A stretch of DNA of 64,000 nucleotides from NCBI RefSeq assembly GCF_002878395.1, contig NC_061116.1:127461495-127525494 (forward strand), read 5' to 3'. Origin of the DNA: Capsicum annuum (lineage: Eukaryota > Streptophyta > Magnoliopsida > Solanales > Solanaceae). Made by a program: the position numbers and the translations under genes. Positions 47,344-59,220 of the stretch are shown one piece after another. Numbering within the stretch: position 1 is the stretch's first letter; the number at the start of each line of letters is the position of its first letter. The notes under the pieces are model-generated. The model saw only the letters and a program-made list of their open reading frames with translations, did no database searches and was not told the origin of the DNA.

Positions 47344-49697
47344 TGACTCGAACCGAGGCCCTAGCCATGACAAGCATTCCTGAACCCGAAGACCTGGAAT
47401 GCCCTCTGTCTATCTGGTAATCATGCACATAATTCATATAAATAAAGTAATACGGAATAGACACAATAATACAAAAATATGATCAACAATTTAAAATAGT
47501 TAAAGACCGAAAAATATGCCCAATAATATTTAATAAACATCTGCAAAAGTCTACGAAATCTTTACTGAAATACTATTTGAATAACTAGGAAAAGGCCCCC
47601 AGCAGACCAAAAGCCATACTAAAATAAATATCTAAATGACTAGGCCTTCCGAAGCAAAGAAGGCTCACCAACTGAACTCTAAGACAACACTGTCTGTAGA
47701 CTCAACTGAGGATCTGAACCCCTAAACTGTGCCTCAGTACCTGGGAGGAAGGGGGGTCAACACAATCATACTGGTACGCGAAGCAATCCGAAATAGAGTA
47801 ATTGAACATATATATATATAATACGTGAGAGAAAATGTTCAGCAAACATTATGCATAAAATAGTTTCTGAAAAACACATGGGCACCTTCTGAAAACATGT
47901 ATCATATTTGTAAATCTCAAACTCTGATCTGTTTATTACTTCTGAGTTAGGTGGTATCCCCTACAAGTCTGATATTCCACGAGTGATGTGGAATCCTCCA
48001 TTGACTCAGCGGGGAAGCCTCCAACCCGAGTATGCCACAAGGGTTGGAGTTCTTGAATTTGATATGCCACACGACACTTAAGTCAGCGTATAATAATATA
48101 CCCGGGTCGGCAAACCACAATTTTAGGCAATGAGTTGCTTGAACTCAAGCCCTCTTCGGGGAACCACCTAACATCTCTGTATGCCCATTTTTAACCTTTT
48201 CTGTACATGCAACATTCTAAATGTCTAAAATCATAATAGTCTAAAATATCTATTAGTTTGAGTCTGATATGGCATTGGTCTGAATTGGTATCGTCATACC
48301 AAGACTTGCAAGTCATGATTTCTGAGCCATAATACATTAAGCTAAATCTTTCATTTAAAGCATAATTTAGACAACCAAAAACATGCAACTGATATAGAAG
48401 ATTTTGTGTTTCAAAACTCAAGTCAAAATCATGCAAAAACTTCATCAACATATGGTGGTCTAGTGCCTTTAGCAAATCCATGCACTCTTTTATTACATGC
48501 ATTATGATCATTAAACATTCATGCTAGATTCCCACTTTAGTGATTTAAAACCACCTTTAAATCATAACAGGAGTTCAATCATTTCATATAGTGCTTTTCA
48601 AGGATGCATTGCAAAACAATTCATATGCTATGAGAAATTTAAAAAATTCATAATAACAGGGAATTCATTGAAAATCATACTCTTAACAAGAATTCATTCT
48701 TAAATACATGGTTTCGTACATTCATATTCTCAAATCACTTTGGGAAAGGTCTAAAGACCAAAACAATGATGTTAAAACTTTTAATACATGAATATATACA
48801 TAGATTCAAAAACCCTATTGTAAAACATGATTTTTTTATGCCCATGAGATTTTAGGAAAACCCCGCGTACCTCTATTTCAGAAAATAATGGGTGCTTCTT
48901 GAAGCCTGTGGATTGGGAATTCCGAATCTCTAATCAATTTTGAAAACAACGGTTGAATCTTGATTTATTTGGGTTTTTAGTTTGAAACCCTTGGGAGTGT
49001 TCTTCAGAATTTTTAGATGAATGTGGATGTATTTTGGAGAATTGGGGACTGAATTTCGTGTTTATGGCTGAATAAAGGTGGGAAAAGGACCATTTTACCC
49101 CAAAAATGGAGTGTTTAAGTCACTTGAAACCGTAAGATAGGTGCGGCATATGCTATCGCCTATATTTACATAGGCGCAGCATATGCTATCACTTATATTT
49201 ACACAAGCGCCGCATATGCTATCGCCTATATTTACATAGGCGCTGCATATGTTGTCGCCTATATTTACATAGGCGCCGCATATGATATCACATATGCTTT
49301 CCAGTGGCCATGTGCGATTGGTTAGGAGACACATAATACTTTGAAAGGCCATAACTTCTTGCTTGGGTGTTGGATTTTAGCAAAATTTGTATCGTTGGAA
49401 AGTTAACTCAAAGAACTATCCTTTGACACATAGTAGGCTCTCTAATTCGACATATACAGAAAGTTATGGTTGATGGAAACTAACAGAAATTATAAAGTCC
49501 ACTAAAACTTAATCGATCAAAATAGTTTCAACTCGTCCTTTAGTTGAAGGACCTCTATGGAATAAATTCATGCTCAAATGGATTCACATACTACATAATT
49601 GATTAGCATGCCAAATTGGCATAGGATTTAAGGCTCTGTGATTATTAACGCATCAGAGTCATGGTTTTTATTCTAGCCCGAAATGCAGGGTGTTACA
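47344..49697 (-). repeat. 5' LTR of LARD-B
   Basis: It runs from TGACTCGAACC to AGGGTGTTACA. It has about 4.8 copies of the 33-base unit where the partner has 2.6. The two LTRs are otherwise collinear. Confidence 0.88.
49137..49298. repeat. 33-bp tandem repeat, 4.8 copies
   Basis: Units start at 49,137, 49,170, 49,203, 49,236 and 49,269. They vary at the GGCGCC core. Read on the minus strand, the 11-codon period gives a repeating AYVNIGDSICG peptide, a by-product of the period and not a gene. Confidence 0.92.
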
Positions 49698-51430
49698 ACA
49701 ATCCTCTCTCGCAACCTATCAACATCTAGAATTCATAACCTACCTTTTACCTCAAGAAATCATCACTATCAATATCAAAATCCATTACTCTCTGCTGACA
49801 CATATTATCCTTGATCTGTATCAAGATAGAGGTCTAGACTCGTTTCTCCTGTACCTCAATACCAAGAGATGACTTTGCTACCTCTTGTACAATCACACCA
49901 CTATTCTCAGTGTCCAAAAGATGAGCTCAAAGATTACCAAATAGTGAATATCCTTCACCAATCCTCACTTCTCCTCATCTACATAAGATAAGATTCCTTG
50001 GACAACCTGCTAAGAGAATCAATAACCACGTTAGCTTTATTTGGATGATAATGGAGACTCATGTTGTATTCTTTGAGAAACTCAAGCCATCTTCACTGCC
50101 TGAGATTCAAATCCATCTGGGTGAACACATATTGCATAATCTTATGGTCCGTGAAAATATCAATATGGACTCTATACAAATAATGGCACCAAATCTTCAA
50201 AGAAAAGACCACAACCAATAACTACAAATCATGTGTCTGATAGTTCTTCTCATGTAAATTTAGATGCCTAGAAGCATATGTAAACACCTTGCTATGCTGT
50301 ATCAACACACAATCCAGTCCTACTCGGGAAGCATCATAATAAGCAATAAAACCATTGGTACCCTCAGGTAGAGTCAACACCAGAGCCAAAGTTAACTTAT
50401 TCTTCAACTTCTCGAAACTACCCTCATAAGCATCCAACCATAAGAACTTTACCCTCTACTAAGTCAACTTAGTCAATAGGGAAGTAATAGAAGAGAAACT
50501 TTTTCCAGAAGCCTCTTATAATAACCAGCTAAACCCAAAAAGCTTCGAAAATTGATTGGAGTCATGGGTCTAGACCATTTTTTAACCATCACAACATTTT
50601 GTGGATCCACCATGATCCCTGCACTAAAAACAACATGTCCTAGATAAGTCATAAAATTCAACCAGAACACGCACTTAGAAAATTAGCATAAAACTGCTGA
50701 ACTTTCAAGGTTTGTAACACAAGGAGGATATGATTAATATGATCCACCTTGCTCTTAAAATATGACAAAATATCATCAATAAACACAACCACCAACAAAT
50801 CCAAGAATTGACGGAATGCCATTTCATAAGATATATCCATGAATGTAGTCAGGGCTTTAGTCCAACCAAAGAACATTATCGAAAACTCATAATAGATATA
50901 CTGGGTTTGAAAAGCATTCTTATAGATATCCACTTCCCTAATCTTCAACTGATGGTAACCAGACCAAATATCAATCTTGGAAAAGTACTGAGCACCTTGA
51001 AGGTGATCAAAGAGATCATCAATCCTAGGAAGCGGATACTTATTCTTCATAGTCACCTTATTCAACTGTTAGTAATATATACGCATCCAAAGGGATCAAT
51101 ATTTCTTACACACAAAAAGCATAGGAGTAGCCCACAGAAACATACAAGGGAGAATAAAACCCTTATGTAGAAGATCTTTCAACTGCTCCTTAAGTTCTTT
51201 TGACTCAGCTAAAGCCATTCTATTGGGAGGGATAGAACTAGGATGAGTGTCTGAAAGAACATCAAACCCAAAATCAATTTCCCTATCTCGAGGAATACCA
51301 AGAAGATCATTAGGGAACACCTTATGAAATTTACTGACTACAGAGACATACTGCAATGAAAGACCTTTAGATCTAGAATCCTTAGCATGCACTAAATTGT
51401 AAGGCACCCCTTGGAAATCAATTTTCAAGA
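49698..51430 (-). pseudogene. Chromovirus RT and RNase H (right of LARD-B)
   Basis: The RT core is at 50,658-51,065: [35 protein letters not shown] and the catalytic FIDDIL near 50,770, which keeps both aspartates. The RT N-terminus with RMALAESKELKEQL is at 51,096-51,428. The connection and RNase H follow at 50,222-50,670 (FLGLAGYYKR, then [18 protein letters not shown], then [17 protein letters not shown]). RNase H and the integrase N-terminus continue, broken, to 49,698. Few stops remain inside the blocks, so this is the best preserved pol in the window, yet frames shift between blocks. Confidence 0.85.
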
Positions 51431-52060
51431 TCTAAGATATGAAATAACCCTTCCCTTAGTTGCAAGAAATCTACCATCCCATTTAATTACTGACTTAAGA
51501 AGGAAGTGGAAACTGACTCTTTAGGTTCGATAGTCAAGAGAGAGATATCACGAATGCAACTAATCCATCCTTAAAATCATATCAAAGTCTAACATATCAA
51601 ACTCTATGAAATTCACCAAGGTATCCCTACCACAAATTGACATTACACAAACCCTGTAGACTATTTTAACTATATTAGAGTCACCCATTGAGGTGGGTAT
51701 AGAGAATATATCCAAAATACAATCAGGATCAAAAACAAAATGAATAGATACATAAGGGGTCACAAAAGAGAGGGTAGACCTAAGATCAAGTGGATAGTAT
51801 ACATCATACTAAAAAAGTTTAAGTGTTTCAGTAACAACATCGGGGAAAGCCTTAGAATCCTAGCGGGTGGTGAAAACATATAGACGGATCTGACTAGTAC
51901 CGGTGCCAGAAGTAAAAGTAGCACCATTTGGTGTCGAACCTGATAAAGTAGCAATAGGGATATTATTTACCTCAGAAGAAACCCTAGGGGGATAATCCCT
52001 CTTCATATGACCAATCTAACCATATTTAAAGTAGTTGTTCCTCTCTCCTTCACAAACACC
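51431..52060 (-). pseudogene. Chromovirus protease and Gag zinc knuckle
   Basis: Protease similarity covers 51,560-51,954: TPYVSIHFVFDPD, then VYRVCVMSICGRDTLVNFIE, then LDFDMILRMD. The knuckle near 52,000-52,035 reads YFKYG, stop, IGHMKRDY. The histidine is kept, but all three cysteines have become tyrosine, each by a G-to-A change. Confidence 0.75.
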
Positions 52061-53141
52061 ATAATGCACCTAAACATAAAATCTACAAAGGGGATATAAT
52101 GGAGATGACTAAACCCTACTAGCCTGAGCCTGGCACCCTATGCCCTACGACACATACTGTTCTAAAAATAATAATCACCCGATGTCTTTGGATAATAAGC
52201 ACTAGCCATAGAGTAGAAATCGGAATTGCCCCATTTTTTCTTAGCCATTTCCCTCCATCTCTACCACTCTACTATTGACTTCCATCCTAATTTAAATATC
52301 AAAACTTCTTATTGTGCCTTTTACTGATCTCTAGTTTTTTCTTATTTTCCTCTTCCACTAGTTACATACACACCATAATTCTAGAGGTGTTTATATCCTT
52401 GTTCAATAAGGTAGCCTTGCTTTCCAAGATTAAATCATGGGACAACTCAGAAGAAAACTTCCTCATTATAGCCCTCATGCTAGACACTTATTTTGGAGCA
52501 TATCGTGATAGCTGATGAAACTTCAAGGCATTCTCCTTTACTATCACTCTACCTTGAATCAAATTCATGAATTATTCAATCTTTGATTCCCTCAACTCTT
52601 GAGAAAAGAAATGATCAAGAAAAGCACTGGATAACTCATCCCATAAAGGGGACTCAACATTATCACTCCTAGACTGGTCCCATTCCTTATACCACTGATA
52701 TGCCACATCCATCAACTGATAAGTTAGCGAACTCCACACCCTCCACATCAGTAACATCCATCACATGGAAAATCTTTTCTATCTCATTAATGAAATTTGA
52801 AGGATCGTCCATATCTTTTAAACCAGTAAAGGTCAGAGGACTCAACCTCATAAATTTTTGAACTCTAGGGACCTTAGAATATGGAGCAACAGAAATAACA
52901 AGCTCAGCTAGAGAGGCCACCAACTGGGTAAGTAAATAGATAGACTGGCAAAACTTAATATTAGACACACCGCCTGAGGTATCTGATGAGGGTTAGGAGA
53001 AACCAGTGGAACTCCACTATGGAAATCAGAAGGAGCGAACCTAGACTTGGTATGAACTCCTTGAGTCGAATGAGATCCATACACATTATCCTCAGATGGG
53101 ATAGAAGATTTTCCATGAGCATTAGATCTTCTAAGAGGCAT
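52061..53141 (-). pseudogene. Chromovirus gag
   Basis: The start ATG at 53,141 gives MPLRRSNAHGK, the usual MPPRR-like beginning. Then 52,687-52,968 holds LTQLVASLAELV, PRVQKFMRLSPLTFTG and DPSNFINEIEKIFHVMDVT. A frameshift near 52,700-52,757 leads to VAYQWYKEWDQSRSDN and WDELSSAFLDHFFSQELRESK at 52,572-52,757. These are the standard Gag blocks of plant chromoviruses. The plus-strand frame at 52,986-53,261 is a shadow. Confidence 0.8.
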
Positions 53142-53357
53142 GATCTGAAAAGCAAACGTATGGGAGTTAGAGGAGATTTCAAGTTCTTAAACTCTATAGC
53201 CCAAAATAGAATAAAAATAAAGGAAAAGATTCCTAAATGCCTACTAGCCACTCTCTTATAAGTGTGTCATGATACACACCCATAAAAAAGACTCTACTTC
53301 ACACGGCTTTGTTGACACCCAATGACACCAAACCTAGATCTTATTCAAACATTGTTG
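53142..53357 (-). other. 5' leader and decayed primer site of the chromovirus
   Basis: 53,262-53,357 aligns with the leaders of LARD-B (47,225-47,341) and LARD-A (16,115-16,227). The primer site position near 53,340-53,353 has decayed to TTGAATAA on the minus strand. No coding sequence. Confidence 0.6.
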
Positions 53358-55554
53358 TGACTTAAACCAGGGCCTGGCTATTATAGGTATTTCAAATCCA
53401 ATGAGAATTGAAGACACCACCTAAACCAGACCAAATAGAACACAATACCCCAATATGGGATGAATTCAGAATATATAAGAAGATAGCAGAAGATAAGCTC
53501 AAAGAATTTAAGACATATGTATTATCAATAATCAACAAAAAATAACCAGTCAACATCACTTAACCCCACAATAATCCATAAAGTATTCTAACGAAACACA
53601 AATCAACAAAGTGTTGGAACATGCCCTCGACCCTAACAATAAGAATAAAAATTTTAATGATGAGGTAAACTCTCAATTCTCACATAAAATGGAATCAATT
53701 AAAGTTCCAAGTCTTTCAGAGAATTAAAGCTCACCACTTCACTGCCAACTACTAATGAATGGAACTGATCCACTTAACACTACACGAGCAAAGTAGAAGT
53801 ATCTCTGATGCTTGCATTGCATAGGTATACACTATTCAGAGATGGTTAGTAGGTTGAGCACTAGTATGTAACTTAGGGATAGAAGATAAAATAAAGTAAA
53901 GTCAAATCTAATTCAAACCATGTATACATCAACATATACAAACATAAATAATATGTTGGGAAATGGAAAAAATCTTAACATGCACTTTAAAACTTTTTCC
54001 TGGATTGTATAGCTTAACTATCATAACATAATAAGGCACCCATAAGTTATATGGGCCCAGCTCCTCCTAGCTAGAAGGACCCTAGTATGTGTAGCCACAG
54101 AAAGCAGAGGATGTACATATGCATAATAGGCGACTCTAATCTCCTGGCAGACCAAGATGTCTTAAGAATCCAAGAATGTGATATAATGTATAGATCTCAA
54201 ACCTCCCAGTCATACAATAATAATAAAGGGGACTCAAACCACCCAGTCATTTAGACACCTATGTCGGCTACCATAGTCCAAGTATTGGTCCCTTCGGACC
54301 TCCACTTTCTTGACTCAACTGCATGACCCTCATCAAAGCCCAATTAAATCATTTATCACCCATGCCCATTCATTGAACCATAATACACATATAGCCATAC
54401 ACTGTTGGAATCACCATACCAACTACACTTGCAAGGTAATATCAACATGCCAAACCAATTATCATCACTTGAGGAATTCAAAAACCCCCTTGCTTCAATT
54501 ATTTATTAGATCGGGGAATTACACAACCTCATAAGGTTCAATTAAAAATTATTATACTTTATTAACTTTTATATTATACAGTAGTTCAAGAGTATTTCAA
54601 TGTGCATTCCTTTCATATTCAAAACCAATTTCACAATATGGGGATTAAGGTCATTAATAATTCATTTGTCAATACTCATAAAATTTGGGGAATTTATAAT
54701 CCCCTAGTTTATTCACCATACCCATGAATCAAATTAGTTTCAAAACAACCATTTAAAACATAATGAATGCATAAACAAACATAAAACCTCACATAAACAA
54801 CAATCATTCAAAACCCTCAACCCATGTTCAAAAACCAATATCAAAACTATATGGATAATACTTTAAAATAGATACTCTTAAGAAAATAAAAATTGGGAAA
54901 GAATAACGTACCTGAAAGATTCTTAATTATGGAGGACAACTCTTGAATTGACCACTAGATCCTCAACCTTGAGAGAATCCTAACTTTCTTTGCTTGAAGG
55001 AATTTGATAGTGTAAAGAGGGTTTTGATTTGTTAATATTTTGAAATAATCCCCTAAAGGTGTCTTATAGATGTGGGGTCTAAGTGTGAAAATAGGGAAAT
55101 GTCCAAAGTTCCCTCAACTTAAAAACTGATAAATTATCGCCAATGACTATGGGTCATAAAATGACTCATAACGATACATTACAACTTATCACCATGAGTT
55201 GTAGCCAAGACATTGTCTTTAGGCATATAAACTATTGACCCTACAACTTGTCTCATCCGACTCATTAGCAGATCCTACGACTCATTGGGTCCTAGTCATC
55301 ACAAGGACAACAACCCTTAAAACATACACTAGTTTGACAATTGTTGGGACATCATAACTCGTAATGAGTCTATATCACTAATTTGGAGCCAATCTTACTT
55401 CGAATAGAAAACTTAGCCATTGATACTGATCAGGAAACGTTTTGGGTCCTTACAACATAAAATGACACCCTAGGACTCGCAGGGTCAGTTGTAATAAACA
55501 CAGTGAGTATAAAATTTTAGAAACTTTCAATGACCAAAAATCTGAGGTGTTACA
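53358..55554 (-). repeat. 5' LTR of the outer chromovirus
   Basis: It runs from TGACTTAAACC to GAGGTGTTACA, about 2.2 kb, adjacent to the leader and gag on the same strand. The last 110 bases recur at 1-112. GTAAT follows in both places. No coding sequence. The matching 3' LTR is not in the window, because the element is cut at 39,662. Confidence 0.8.
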
Positions 55555-56060
55555 GTAATCATGCTATGCAAAGGGGTTAAAGAAAAACACAAGAAATTTC
55601 GTGTTCCTACTTATGTAGGCATACTTGTGCTCTTCCCTACCCCTTAAATAGACAAAAATGTCAAAAATAAGTACGATTATAAAAAAGTCCAAATAAAGCA
55701 TGAACACGTGGTGCATTAATTCCATAAATATTACTGGGGCAATAGTAGACCTAAAAGACAGCACCAAAAACTCATAATGGTTGTTACATGTCCTAGTAGT
55801 TGTCTTAGGGATCTCCTCTACCTAAATACTCAACTTATTATAGTGAGATCTTAAGTAAATCATAAAAAACACATCTACACCCTAAAGATGGTCAAATAAG
55901 TCATTGATATGGGGCTTATTGATAACTATTCTTTTGTTTCACCTTATTTAGCTACCTATATTCTATACACATGCACATAAAACCATCCTTATTCTTCAAA
56001 AATAGAAATAGAGCACCCCAAGGTGATATACTTGATGTTCCATACTTTTGATATTTAAAA
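55555..56060 (-). pseudogene. Chromovirus reverse transcriptase fragment (copy 2)
   Basis: Read from 56,060 leftward: PWGALFLFLKNKDG, then MCMCIEYR, then a shifted part, then 55,564-55,767 with APVIFMELMHHVFMLYLD and VYLRGREEH. The catalytic aspartate pair is lost: the stretch after the YLDFF block reads VLIFDIFVY. It ends at the LTR at 55,554, so the outer chromovirus inserted into it. Confidence 0.7.
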
Positions 56061-56357
56061 TAAAAAGAAATTATGAAAGTACTTAGATAGTCTTATTAGA
56101 TATGATGTGCATTTGTGTTGATTTTGTGACAAAATAGAGTTTAGAGCCAACAATGAGAAAAAGGATAAAGAGTAACTGAGAAGCTACCTATGAGCTAACC
56201 TAAAGCTCATAGGTAGTACTACGATCCATAAGTGGACACGTATGTTGAGGTCCTAAAGATTTGGAAGATAGTTGACTTATTTTGATCCCTATGAAGCCTA
56301 CCTACAAGCCATACATACAACCAACAACCCATAGGTTTCTTCATATATAGGTGTTCA
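56061..56357. repeat. Non-coding remnant with perfect inverted repeat (copy 2)
   Basis: It matches 621-912. CTACCTATGAGC at 56,184-56,195 and GCTCATAGGTAG at 56,205-56,216 form a perfect 12-base stem with a 9-base loop. Confidence 0.6.
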
Positions 56358-58500
56358 TGTAATACCCCGCAATTTTTTCTAGCTTAAAATCGTCGCAAAA
56401 ATTAAAAGGAGTGGCTTCTAGAATAAGTGATGTTTAGTTCATGTGGAATTCTATAGATTTGGACTTTCCATGATATAAGAAATTGAATTAGCTTTCCAAC
56501 GATATAAGATTTGCCTAAATCTAATAACTGGGTAAGAATTTATGGCTATTTAATGTCCCAATCGCAAAACACCATTAGTTAGACCCTTAGTGCGCCGCGG
56601 AGTAGTGTCAAATCCTAATTTTTATTTTCCAGTGTCCTTCCATGATATTGGAACATCGCGAAGAGCGCTAATTTCCTAGTTGTCAATTTCCAGAGGTCCA
56701 GCACGATAATGGCGCATCGTACCATGTGCCAAAATGGCATTCCATTGAAGCACCACGATGACTCTACGTCATGGAGTCTGTCCAATTTCCAGTTGTCATT
56801 TTCCAGTGAGCCACGACAAAGTGCCACATTGTGGTTGCCACCCAGATCGGGAAAATGTACATTTTTAGTTCCGTTTAAAAGTTTAAAGGGGGCATTTTGG
56901 TAAATTATCCAACCCCCAATCCATCCAAAAATAAAAAATTTATCATATTTGAGAGCACTTTATGCTCTATTCATCATTCTCTCTTAAACAAAAACCCTAA
57001 GGCTCATATTTCCTCTCCAAAAAACTCAAGAATTCCTCCATTAACTCTCCAAGATAAGTAAAGATTGAGGATTCCCAATACAAGAACACTAAGAACTCAT
57101 CTCCAAAGCATCCCTAGGAATTCATGATTAGAGCATTTCATCAAAGATCATCAATTAAGGTATGTGTGGTTTGAACAAGGATAATTCTTTCATCCTTGTG
57201 CCCAAAACTTTATTTTATTTATAAATTTACTGCAATTTATATGATTTACCATAAAATTTAAGTTAGGGTCTATACCCATTATCATTCCTTGCAAGATTAT
57301 GAGATTTTCCATGATTTGGAAGTTGAAATACATGATTATGTTTATGTTTCCATGCATATGGCTGAAATTTCCTGATTTTAAGATGATTTATGAATGTTTA
57401 CATTATAAAGTTTGAGTTTTAGATGTTTCAACATGAGATTGATGCTTGGGTCAATAGAACCCACTTAAAGATTGTTGTTTCAAGAATGTTTGTGCTATAA
57501 TAACCCCATGACTACATTATTTTCAAATTTTAGATAAAGAATTCACTTTATTTTAGAAGACTTGAGATTTAAAGAAAAACAAAGCATAGTTGGCTTTCTG
57601 TGCACCTTTGTGTAAATTTTAAAGTGGATTTCTTAAGATTTTATGCATGAGATTGGGCATAGTGCTTAGCACTAATATTGGTAAGTTACTACGATTTCAT
57701 ACCCCAGAACTATGTGCCACCGTAGGTATAGATTATCGTATTTTTACCACTTCTACGTGGATGACTCAGATTGTGATCACACAAATTAAAATGTTCTATT
57801 CCGATAGAAAAGGTAGAATAGACCTACCTAATGGGGGCCATTCGTGGGACTCCGTGGATGCTCACATGGTGTATTATCGATTATAAAAACCTCCCAAAAG
57901 ATGTCCCCCATTCTTAAATAGTTTATTGATTTAAAGACTTAAGATATACAAAATAAGTTTTCAGACTTCACTTAGCCTACGTGATATAAGAAATAGAATA
58001 GAATTACAGATTTCAAAACTAAGTGTGATGAATCACAAGATTTAGATTACATGTTTTATTATTCATGCTTTACATCCAAATTTTAGACTATTCAAGCCTA
58101 AGTAAGTCACTTACATTAGTATGCAAGATTTTATAAGTTGTGATGATATTATTTACTTATTGCATGCACCCTCATATACTCAGTACATCATCAAAGTACT
58201 AATCCATATGTATGTCTATGTGCTACATTATCTTATAATGAAGGTTTAGGTACTCAGTCTCAGCAGCGTGATATGATTTTCGAGCATCTCTACTAAATTC
58301 CTACAATTGGCGAGTCCTCATAGTTTGGGTACTTAGTTTCTTATACTTTTAGTTTATTAGTAGATGTTTTTCATTTTATTTTCAGATAGTTTAAGTCAAT
58401 TGGGGCCTATCCTAATGACTCTCTAAATTCAGATAGTAGAGGCTTGTTAGACTACTAGTTTCAGTTTTAGACCTTTGATTCAGTATTAAGATTTTTTGTA
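56358..58500 (+). repeat. Plus-strand chromovirus LTR, truncated (copy 2)
   Basis: It begins TGTAATACCCCGC and aligns with 913-3,045. It is cut at about 58,497, where sequence equal to 5,437 onward is joined directly. No coding sequence; the frame at 57,647-57,886 lies in the LTR and is not shared as a frame by copy 1. Confidence 0.7.
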
Positions 58501-59220
58501 TTAGAGTAGAAATGGTGAATATTATGGGAGCAAGAGTCAGATCTTCTAAACATGATGAGCTTGATTTTGAGTAGAAAGTGAAGTACTTAGATAAAAAGAT
58601 GGAGAGTTTCTGAGCCAAGGGTCTAATCAAGATACTTGGAACTCAACGTAAGAGAATCAAGATTGAAACTCCTATGAAGAAGGAATAGGTACAGGAGTAG
58701 AGAGTGTGATAGTGAATAGGGTAAAAAGGATAATTACAAGAAGAAGAGTAGTCTTTATGTTCCACCAGGGAACTGTGATGCTAACTCAAGAATAGAAGAA
58801 TTGCTTGCTAAGCTGGTTAATGGTTTAGAGAACTAACAGATTTGCCTTAGGGATATTAAGGAAGACATATCAGTATTGAGAAATAAAGTAGAATCATATG
58901 CCACTATTATTAAGTAGTTGAGAAATAGTTGGGGAAGATGTCTACTATATTGAATCAATATCATTCGATTACTCAGCCTAGAAATGCTATTCTGAATCCA
59001 AATAATGACAATCACTACCTAGTCATCACCACTCAGAGTGGTAAAAGACTTTTGATCCACCTATATTATGGTTGATGAGGTAAGGAATAATACTATATAT
59101 ATTGATGAGACACCTAAAATTGAAACTAAGAAGTTGATAAGTAATGGAGAGACATTGCATAAATTGACAAATTTAGAGAAATGAGCTGATAATGATAAAA
59201 AAAAAGGGGAAAAAGGTCAT
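58501..59220 (+). pseudogene. Athila-type gag, C-terminal remnant (copy 2)
   Basis: It is collinear with 5,437-6,150 of copy 1. It lacks the LTR, primer site and capsid blocks because of the deletion at its left edge. Stops are frequent and many are shared with copy 1. The minus-strand frames here are shadows. Confidence 0.55.

Larger units (their letters stand above)
40742..49697 (-). mobile_element. LARD-type non-autonomous LTR retrotransposon (LARD-B)
   Basis: Two direct LTRs (2,280 and 2,354 bases) flank 4,322 bases without gag or pol. The primer site (47,323-47,334) and polypurine tract (43,022-43,038) place it on the minus strand. The flanks are AAAAT and ACAAT, a target duplication with one change. 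It splits the integrase of a chromovirus on the same strand. The LTR U3 ends, the first 700 internal bases and the leader resemble LARD-A, so the two are relatives. Confidence 0.88.

Noticed and set aside
41592..48703. ORFs conserved between the two LARD-B LTRs (41,592-41,912 with 48,191-48,511; 41,922-42,104 with 48,521-48,703)
   Set aside because: Conservation is expected because the two LTRs were identical at insertion. Differences do not favour synonymous sites by eye, and no domain is seen.
49137..49298. CRISPR-like array of 33-base repeats
   Set aside because: The repeats are head to tail without spacers, lie in a plant retroelement LTR, and have a partner array in the other LTR.
49095..49352. 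Small protein with a repeating AYVNIGDSICG unit (also 42,464-42,676)
   Set aside because: It is produced by the 33-base period of the LTR repeat. There is no promoter or domain support, and the period itself explains the open frame.
52986..53261. Plus-strand ORF of 91 codons
   Set aside because: It is the shadow of the chromovirus gag start on the minus strand.
57647..57886. 79-codon plus-strand ORF in the LTR of copy 2
   Set aside because: The equivalent region of copy 1 (about 2,210-2,440) is broken, and LTRs of this type are not coding.
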